From positions 1 through 10,226 of the forward strand of contig JAPOOQ010000451.1 of the NCBI GenBank assembly GCA_026713345.1: DNA of 10,226 nt. Direction: 5' to 3'. The notes under the pieces were generated by a model. That model was not told the DNA's origin and ran no database searches. It was given only the letters and a program-made list of their open reading frames with translations. Shown one piece after another: positions 5,925 to 10,226 of this stretch. Made by a program: the position numbers and the translations under genes. The number at the start of each line of letters is the position of its first letter. Positions within the stretch are counted from its first letter, which is position 1. The DNA is from Gemmatimonadota bacterium (GTDB lineage Bacteria > Gemmatimonadota > Gemmatimonadetes > Longimicrobiales > Gaopeijiaceae).

Positions 5925-8900
5925 GGCGCCGCACAGCCGGGTTTCCTCCCCGCAGCCGCCGAACCTCCTCCAGCCCCCACAGCAGCTGGTTGTCCACCGC
6001 GTAGTCCATGGGGGTCCTGCCTTCGTCGTTGAGAACAGCAGGATCTGCCCCCAGTCTGAGCAGTATCGGGAAGACAGCAGCATTGTGCGACGCGGCGGCG
6101 TGCAGCGCCGTCCAACCCCGCGGGCCCGGTGAGTTGAGGTCCGCACCACCACGCACCAGCGCCTCCACAACTGCGGGATTGCGATTGTTGCCCACCGCCA
6201 GCTCCAGCGGCGTCCAGCTGCCCCGCAGCGCCAGCCGAATGCCCAGGTCGCTGACCCGCAACAGGGAGCCGCCCGGACCGCCTATCACACGGTTCACATC
6301 CGCTCCGCCCTCGATCAGCGCGGTGATGACCTCCGGACCGGGATTCGACCGGGCCGCTTCGTGCAGGGGCGGCAGGCTCGCGAAGGGCGACTCGGGATCC
6401 GCCCCGGCGTCCAGCAGCGCTTCGATCACTTCCGGGTTCGGGTTGCTTCTGGCCGCCTCGTGCAGCGGCGTCCTGCCGCTGGATCGCCGCGCGTGCACAT
6501 CGGCTCCGGCCTCCAGTAGCACCAGGGCGACTGCAGGGTTCCGGTTGAGTGCAGCCTGGTGCAGCGGGGTCTGGCGGGTCTCGCCCAGGGCGTGAACGTC
6601 CGCTCCCTCGGCCAACAGCACCGCGGCCACCTCGGGATCCGGATTGTGGGCTGCCGCCAGGTGCAGCGGAGTCCAGTCCCAGCCGATGTGGTATCCGGGC
6701 CCCCAAGCGCGCACATCCACTGGGACGCCGGCTTCGATCAGTGCTCGAACCGTGCCCGGCGTACCGCCGCGGGCGGCAACGTGCAGAGCCGTGTAGTCGC
6801 TTGGGCCCCGCGCGAGTACATCGGCCCCCGCGCGGAGCAACATGGGAATCACCATCGGGTCGCGGGTCCATTCGGCCGCCAGGTGCAGGGGCGTGGAACC
6901 CGGGTCCCGGAAGAACGGCGAGTCGGATCCCTCCGTCCTGGCGTTCACATCCGCGCCGACGTCGAGACAGCCGGCGACGACATCGGCGCTGGCCATCGCG
7001 AAGAACACCCTGGTGTTCATGTTTTCGCAGCTGACCGGATCGGCAACGCTGCCGGAACCGGACCGCACGGCCGGATCCGCCCCCAGTGCCAGCAGCCTCG
7101 CAGCAGCCGCGCGATTCCCGGACTCCACGGCGAGGTGCAATGGGGTCGCTCCCAGGTTGTTGCGGGCGTCCAGATCAGCCCCGGCACGCGCCAGCAGGGC
7201 AACCACGGCGTTCGCGTCGCCCCGTCGCCCGGCAGCGGCGTGCAACGGCGTGTTCCCCAGGGTGTCACGAGCGTCCACTGCCGCGCCCCCCTCCAACAGA
7301 GCGCTTGCGAGAGCTTCCGAATCCCGCCCGGCAGCGGCGTGGAGAGGCGTCCGGCCGTGGTAATCCCGGCCGTTCACCTCGGCTCCGGCCTCGATCAGCG
7401 CCGTCGCGAGCGCTGCGACATCGCTATACGCGCCGCCCAACCTGTGCAGTGGCAGGTTGCCGAACGAGTCCCTCATATCCAGCGGCGCTCCGGCCTCAAC
7501 GCATCCCAGAATGCTCTCGTCGGGCGCATCGCCAAAGAAATTGAAGTCGATCCAGTCGCAGTTGGGGCCGGGAGTGGCAATCCTTCCCCGGCCGTCCGTG
7601 GCTTCCGTGTCGGCTCCCAACGCCACAAGGTGTTCGTTGGCAACGGTGTTACCGTGCTTCCACGCCGCGTGCAAGGGCGTTTCGCCCTCATCATTGCGGT
7701 CATTCACGTCCGCTCCGGCGCGCACAAGCGCGGACAGGACGGTCGTATCGGGCCGGGCGGCCGCCCGGTGCAGGGGAGTCTCGCCAGCCTGGGTTCGCGC
7801 GGATACCTGGGCACCTGCGTCCAGCAGCGCAGCCACGTTGTCGGCCTTGCCCCCAGCCACCGCCTGGTGGAGTGGGGTCTCGCCGTCGTCGTTCGGGGTG
7901 TTGGGGTTCGCACCGGCTTCCAGCAGTGCGGCGATGGTCTCGGGATCCGCGTACCTGGCCGCCGGATGAAGGGGGGACTCACCGGAGTCGTCCAGCAAGC
8001 CGGGGTTCGCACCGGCTTGCAGCAGAGCCCGGATCATCTCCACACCGTCGTCCGCCGCCAGATGGAGGGAGCCCCATCCAAGGTCGCCCCTCGCGTTCGG
8101 GTCCGCGCCCAGCGCCAGGAGTCTCAGCGTGAGTTCTTTGGCCGGGTCGCCTCGAAGGTCCCACAGGGCGGCAAGCAGAGGTGTGGATGGGGGTCGAGAC
8201 CCACCGGGAATTGAGATGTTCACGGCCGTCCCCGCCGTCAACAGGGCATCGGCAACCGTAGTGTTCCCACGTTGGCGTGACCCCGGTCGTTCGATGGCCA
8301 GGACCAGTGGCGTCACGCCACCCGAGTTGAGCGCGTTGATGTCCGCGCCAGCCCGGACAAGCGCATCCACCACCAGGACCGAATCGTTCCCGGCAGCCAT
8401 GTGCAATGGAGTGTTCCCTTCGTCATCCCTGGCGTCGATAGCCGCGCCCGTCTCGAGAAGCACTGCCACCACCGCGGGCTGCTCGTGCTCTGCAGCCAGA
8501 TGGAGCGCGGACGCGCCAACGCCATTCCTTGTCCTGGTGCGGGCACCGGCCCTCAGCAACAACGTGGTAATCGCCGGATCCGGGTGGGCGGCAGCGTGAT
8601 GCAGGACGGTGTTGCCGTAGTAGTCCGCGGTATTCAGATCCGCGCCCTGCTCCAGGCACCGGGCGTAGACCATGAGGTCCGCCGCCCGACTGAACACCGG
8701 CGTGGCCCAGTGCTCGCAGCTGGCCGGGTCGGCCACCTCGCCGCGATCGTTGCGCGCCAGCAAGTCGGCGCCCTGGCGCCCGAGTTCCTCGACGGCGGCC
8801 CGGTTGAGCCGGGGCTCGGGGGAGAGCGGGGAGATCGGGTTGTCCCACGCACCGTGCAGAGGGGTGTTGTCGCGCAGGTCGCGGGCATTCACGTCGGCGC

Positions 8901-9189
8901 CTGCCCGCACGAGAAGGGCGATGACCTCGGGGTACGGCGAGTGGCGGGCCGCGCTGTGCAGGGGAGTCGTCCCGGATTCGTCCAGGGGGGCGAGGGGGTC
9001 CGCGCCCGCACGGATGCAGGCGGCGACGGTGTCGGCCGAGGCTGTGGAGAAGAAACTGCGCGCGCCCCAGGTTGCACAGCTGGCAGGGGTGCGGCCGGGT
9101 GGATCCTGGGCGGGTCGCGGCGGGTTGTGGGCGGTCGCCGGGGCGCTGCCGACCAGCAACAGGAAGGTGACCAGAGAGGGAATTCTCAT
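5920..9189 (-). CDS. Large secreted ankyrin-repeat protein with four Cys-pair caps
   Basis: The product is 1089 aa. Residues 1-20 form a clear Sec signal peptide (basic MR, hydrophobic VTFLLLVG, cleavage near ATA|HN), so the mature protein should be periplasmic or extracellular. The rest is a solenoid of about 25 recognisable ankyrin units of roughly 33 aa, each with a (G)xTPLHxAA-like first helix and an LL.AGADVNAR-like turn. Four special units replace TPLH with a C-x(18,19)-C segment: Cys38/58, Cys158/178, Cys544/563 and Cys721/741. There are no other cysteines. Loop insertions occur near 324-336, 751-766, 822-838 and 964-990. There is no enzyme domain, membrane anchor or sorting signal at the C-terminus (ends NPAVRRR). 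Ankyrin arrays bind protein partners; an exported one in bacteria is often proposed to act on hosts or grazers, but no target is shown here. The ATG at 9189 is preceded by GAGGCAAAGG and gives the signal peptide. AT-rich repeats flank the gene. Confidence 0.93.
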   Translation of the reverse strand: MRIPSLVTFLLLVGSAPATAHNPPRPAQDPPGRTPASCATWGARSFFSTASADTVAACIRAGADPLAPLDESGTTPLHSAARHSPYPEVIALLVRAGADVNARDLRDNTPLHGAWDNPISPLSPEPRLNRAAVEELGRQGADLLARNDRGEVADPASCEHWATPVFSRAADLMVYARCLEQGADLNTADYYGNTVLHHAAAHPDPAITTLLLRAGARTRTRNGVGASALHLAAEHEQPAVVAVLLETGAAIDARDDEGNTPLHMAAGNDSVLVVDALVRAGADINALNSGGVTPLVLAIERPGSRQRGNTTVADALLTAGTAVNISIPGGSRPPSTPLLAALWDLRGDPAKELTLRLLALGADPNARGDLGWGSLHLAADDGVEMIRALLQAGANPGLLDDSGESPLHPAARYADPETIAALLEAGANPNTPNDDGETPLHQAVAGGKADNVAALLDAGAQVSARTQAGETPLHRAAARPDTTVLSALVRAGADVNDRNDEGETPLHAAWKHGNTVANEHLVALGADTEATDGRGRIATPGPNCDWIDFNFFGDAPDESILGCVEAGAPLDMRDSFGNLPLHRLGGAYSDVAALATALIEAGAEVNGRDYHGRTPLHAAAGRDSEALASALLEGGAAVDARDTLGNTPLHAAAGRRGDANAVVALLARAGADLDARNNLGATPLHLAVESGNRAAAARLLALGADPAVRSGSGSVADPVSCENMNTRVFFAMASADVVAGCLDVGADVNARTEGSDSPFFRDPGSTPLHLAAEWTRDPMVIPMLLRAGADVLARGPSDYTALHVAARGGTPGTVRALIEAGVPVDVRAWGPGYHIGWDWTPLHLAAAHNPDPEVAAVLLAEGADVHALGETRQTPLHQAALNRNPAVALVLLEAGADVHARRSSGRTPLHEAARSNPNPEVIEALLDAGADPESPFASLPPLHEAARSNPGPEVITALIEGGADVNRVIGGPGGSLLRVSDLGIRLALRGSWTPLELAVGNNRNPAVVEALVRGGADLNSPGPRGWTALHAAASHNAAVFPILLRLGADPAVLNDEGRTPMDYAVDNQLLWGLEEVRRLRGGNPAVRRR
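5950..9078 (-). repeat. Ankyrin-repeat array (about 25 units plus 4 Cys-pair units)
   Basis: Protein-level repeats of about 33 residues (about 99 bp) run from residue 38 to about 1080. Cys-pair units start at 9078-9016, 8718-8656, 7560-7501 and 7029-6967 and divide the array into blocks of very unequal length (about 120, 386, 177 and 368 residues). At DNA level most units are diverged, so this is an old coding array and not a satellite. The repeats also create long spurious open frames on the opposite strand. Confidence 0.9.
6301..6465 (-). repeat. Young tandem duplication inside the ankyrin array
   Basis: Residues 909-930 and 942-963 share LHEAARSNP(N/G)PEVI followed by (E/T)AL(L/I)..GAD, far closer than any other neighbouring units. 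This marks the most recent visible unit duplication. The link between them (931-941) lacks the normal turn sequence DxxGxT and reads PESPFASLPP. Confidence 0.7.
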
Positions 9190-9220
9190 CCTTTGCCTCG
9201 CTACGACTTCCGCATCGTCA

Positions 9221-9256
9221 TGTAAACATTACATAATGACAAGTGCAGTTGACAAC
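9221..9256 (-). promoter_or_regulatory. Right flanking repeat with candidate ankyrin promoter and operator-like dyad
   Basis: On the - strand TTGTCA (9255-9250), an 18-nt spacer and TAATGT (9231-9226) form a plausible sigma-70-type promoter about 37 nt before the ATG. The dyad TGTAA-ACA-TTACA (9221-9233) lies over the proposed -10 box, the usual place for a repressor site. A looser outer dyad extends it: GTCA at 9217-9220 and TGAC at 9237-9240. TTACATAATGACAA (9229-9242) matches the left-flank core at 13 of 14 bases in direct orientation. Promoter assignment is by eye. Confidence 0.45.
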
Positions 9257-9293
9257 CCGCGCGGGTTTGGACGGTTTTGAGCCCCACGTCCAA
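9254..9293 (-). terminator. Possible hairpin region downstream of the thioredoxin-like gene
   Basis: AACCCGCGCGGGTT (9254-9267) is a perfect 14-bp palindrome. TTGGACG (9267-9273) pairs with CGTCCAA (9287-9293) across a 13-nt loop. Either could help end the ccdA operon transcript before the ankyrin promoter, but neither is followed by a U-tract, so intrinsic termination is doubtful. The GC palindrome might instead be a protein-binding site. Confidence 0.3.
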
Positions 9294-9355
9294 GTCCCAA
9301 CCGCCCTCGCGCACGTCAGATCAACATAGCGCCGACCATGCCCACCCGCGATCCC

Positions 9356-9937
9356 TCACCCGAACCACTCCGGCTCGCTCCCCGCCCTCCACTTGACGTT
9401 GCACCCCACGCTGGGCATCTGCTCCGCCGCCGGCGCCTTCCCCGCCAGCACGGCATCCATCGCCGCGCGCAGGTCCTCGCCCGTCACCGGCACCCCCAAC
9501 GACGGCCGGCTGATGTCGTACTGGCCCCGATAGGCAAGCGTCCCGTCGGCCCCGAAGAGGAAGAAGTCCGGCGTGCACGCCGCCCGGTACGCCTTCGCCA
9601 CCTCCTGCGACTCGTCGAAGAGGTACGGAAAGGTGTAGCCGCGCCGGGCGACCTCTTCCTTCATCTTCCCGGGGCTGTCGTCGGGATGCGTCGTGATGTC
9701 GTTCGCGTTGATGCCCACGACCGCGACGCCACGCCCCTGGTACTCGGCGGCGATCCCGGCGAAGTGGTCCGCGAGGTGTTTCACGAAGGGACAGTGGTTC
9801 GAGAGGAAGACGACCAGAAGCGCATCGGTGCCGCTGAAGTCGGAGAGCGTGACGGTTTCGCCCGTCGCGGGCTCGGGGAGCGAGAAGTCGGGCGCGGGCG
9901 TGCCCAGCGCCAGCATGGTGGAAGGGACGAGTGCCAA
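9356..9937 (-). CDS. Thioredoxin-fold (peroxiredoxin-like) redoxin
   Basis: This 193-aa protein has an AhpC/TSA-like thioredoxin fold: 'LGTPAPDFSLPEPATGETVTL' type opening, active-site segment SNHCPFVKH with Cys49, then CTPDFFLFGADG with Cys121, and a C-terminal VGCNVKW with Cys179. The single NHCP cysteine without a CxxC pair and the terminal 'GC..KW' motif match the PRX-like thioredoxin family of uncharacterised redoxins, so a thiol redox role is likely but the substrate is unknown. There is no signal peptide, so it appears cytoplasmic. The TTG start at 9937 is chosen because AGGAG lies 8 nt upstream; the ATG at 9916 is 29 nt from that site and seems too far. It follows ccdA by 22 nt on the same strand, indicating one operon in which CcdA may move reducing power to or from this protein. 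Confidence 0.88.
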   Translation of the reverse strand: MALVPSTMLALGTPAPDFSLPEPATGETVTLSDFSGTDALLVVFLSNHCPFVKHLADHFAGIAAEYQGRGVAVVGINANDITTHPDDSPGKMKEEVARRGYTFPYLFDESQEVAKAYRAACTPDFFLFGADGTLAYRGQYDISRPSLGVPVTGEDLRAAMDAVLAGKAPAAEQMPSVGCNVKWRAGSEPEWFG

Positions 9938-9959
9938 TTGAGTGTCTCCTTTTTGCGGA

Positions 9960-10226
9960 TTACAGCCGCTCCAGCAGGAACTCCGGCGTATACCGGTTGA
10001 GCCACGCCGCCAGCACCACGAACGATCCCGTCACCAGCAGGATCCCCAGAAGCACCAGCAACAGCCCCGCCCCCTTCTGGATCAGGGGCAGGTAGCGGCG
10101 GGCCCGCGTGAAGGCGCGCAGGAAGCGCTCCAGCGCCAGGGCGGCCAGCAGGAACGGGATCGCGAGCCCCATCGAGTATACGAAGAGGAGGAGCATCCCC
10201 GTTCCGAGGTGCTCCTGGGACGCGGC
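9960..10226 (-). CDS. ccdA: Cytochrome c biogenesis/thiol-reductant transporter CcdA (5' partial)
   Basis: Only the C-terminal 88 residues are in the window; the frame is open to base 10226, so the start and the first membrane helices with the redox cysteines are missing. The visible part has LLLFVYSMGLAIPFLLAAL, a short basic loop (ERFLRAFTRARRY), a glycine-containing helix KGAGLLLVLLGILLVTG and a short tail. The 'YS.GLAIPFLL' helix is a hallmark of CcdA/DsbD membrane domains, which pass electrons from cytoplasmic thioredoxin across the inner membrane to periplasmic thiol proteins. It is followed after 22 nt by the thioredoxin-like gene, a common pairing. A closely related DsbD-type fusion is unlikely, because the protein ends right after the last helix. 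Confidence 0.85.
   Translation of the reverse strand, partial: AASQEHLGTGMLLLFVYSMGLAIPFLLAALALERFLRAFTRARRYLPLIQKGAGLLLVLLGILLVTGSFVVLAAWLNRYTPEFLLERL

Larger units (their letters stand above)
9190..9355. other. Intergenic region upstream of the ankyrin gene
   Basis: These 166 bp separate the ankyrin start from the stop of the thioredoxin-like gene; both genes are on the - strand. From the ankyrin side outwards it holds a ribosome-binding site, the AT-rich dyad with a candidate promoter (9221-9256), a GC palindrome (9254-9267) and a weak hairpin (9267-9293). I see no small gene in it. Confidence 0.7.

Noticed and set aside
6559..8214. 551-codon open frame antisense to the ankyrin gene
   Set aside because: Its apparent repeats (such as recurring VRTGLQQ-like segments) mirror the ankyrin codons on the other strand; no family resemblance and no RBS-supported start.
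5920..9189. CRISPR or DNA satellite array suggested by the roughly 99-bp periodicity
   Set aside because: The period matches 33-residue ankyrin units, the repeats are diverged at DNA level, and there are no constant repeats with unique spacers.

Overview
This is a GC-rich window (GC content not computed) from an uncultured-type, Gram-negative, envelope-bearing bacterium. Two predicted lipoproteins, a type I signal peptide, dense short-gap gene packing and a large secreted ankyrin protein fit Gemmatimonadota or a similar marine or host-associated lineage. That placement is inference from gene content and style, with no marker gene in view.

Layout. (1) Positions 1-3055, + strand: the 3' part of a polytopic membrane protein resembling PMT/ArnT-type glycosyltransferases, overlapping by 26 bp a complete gamma-glutamyltranspeptidase (ggt) with a lipoprotein-type signal. 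(2) Positions 3017-3961, - strand: a lipoprotein with an acidic linker, one beta-rich domain and four C-terminal DTLP-type repeats. Its 3' end overlaps that of ggt by 39 bp. (3) Positions 3962-4090: a divergent intergenic region with a TATAAT-like island and a 14-bp direct repeat at a 22-bp period that extends into the lipoprotein gene's start. (4) Positions 4091-5869, + strand: a half-size ABC exporter of the MdlA/TM287 'degenerate-site' type, without its usual partner next to it. (5) Positions 5920-9189, - strand: a 1089-aa secreted protein made of about 25 ankyrin repeats, interrupted by four specialised units that each carry exactly two cysteines. (6) Positions 9356-10226, - strand: a two-gene unit of ccdA (3' part) followed by a thioredoxin/peroxiredoxin-like protein, 22 nt apart.

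The most interesting part is the ankyrin locus. The protein has eight cysteines, all in four pairs spaced 19-20 residues apart, which suggests disulfide-stapled caps in an exported solenoid. The gene is bracketed by two near-identical AT-rich sites in the same orientation (5872-5905 and 9221-9256; core TTACATwATGACAA with an adjacent TGTAA/TTACA dyad). It sits between an ABC gene and a redox operon that would otherwise converge. This suggests either that the gene was inserted as a cassette, or that two copies of an operator flank it.

No tRNA, rRNA, CRISPR array, transposase or integrase is visible.
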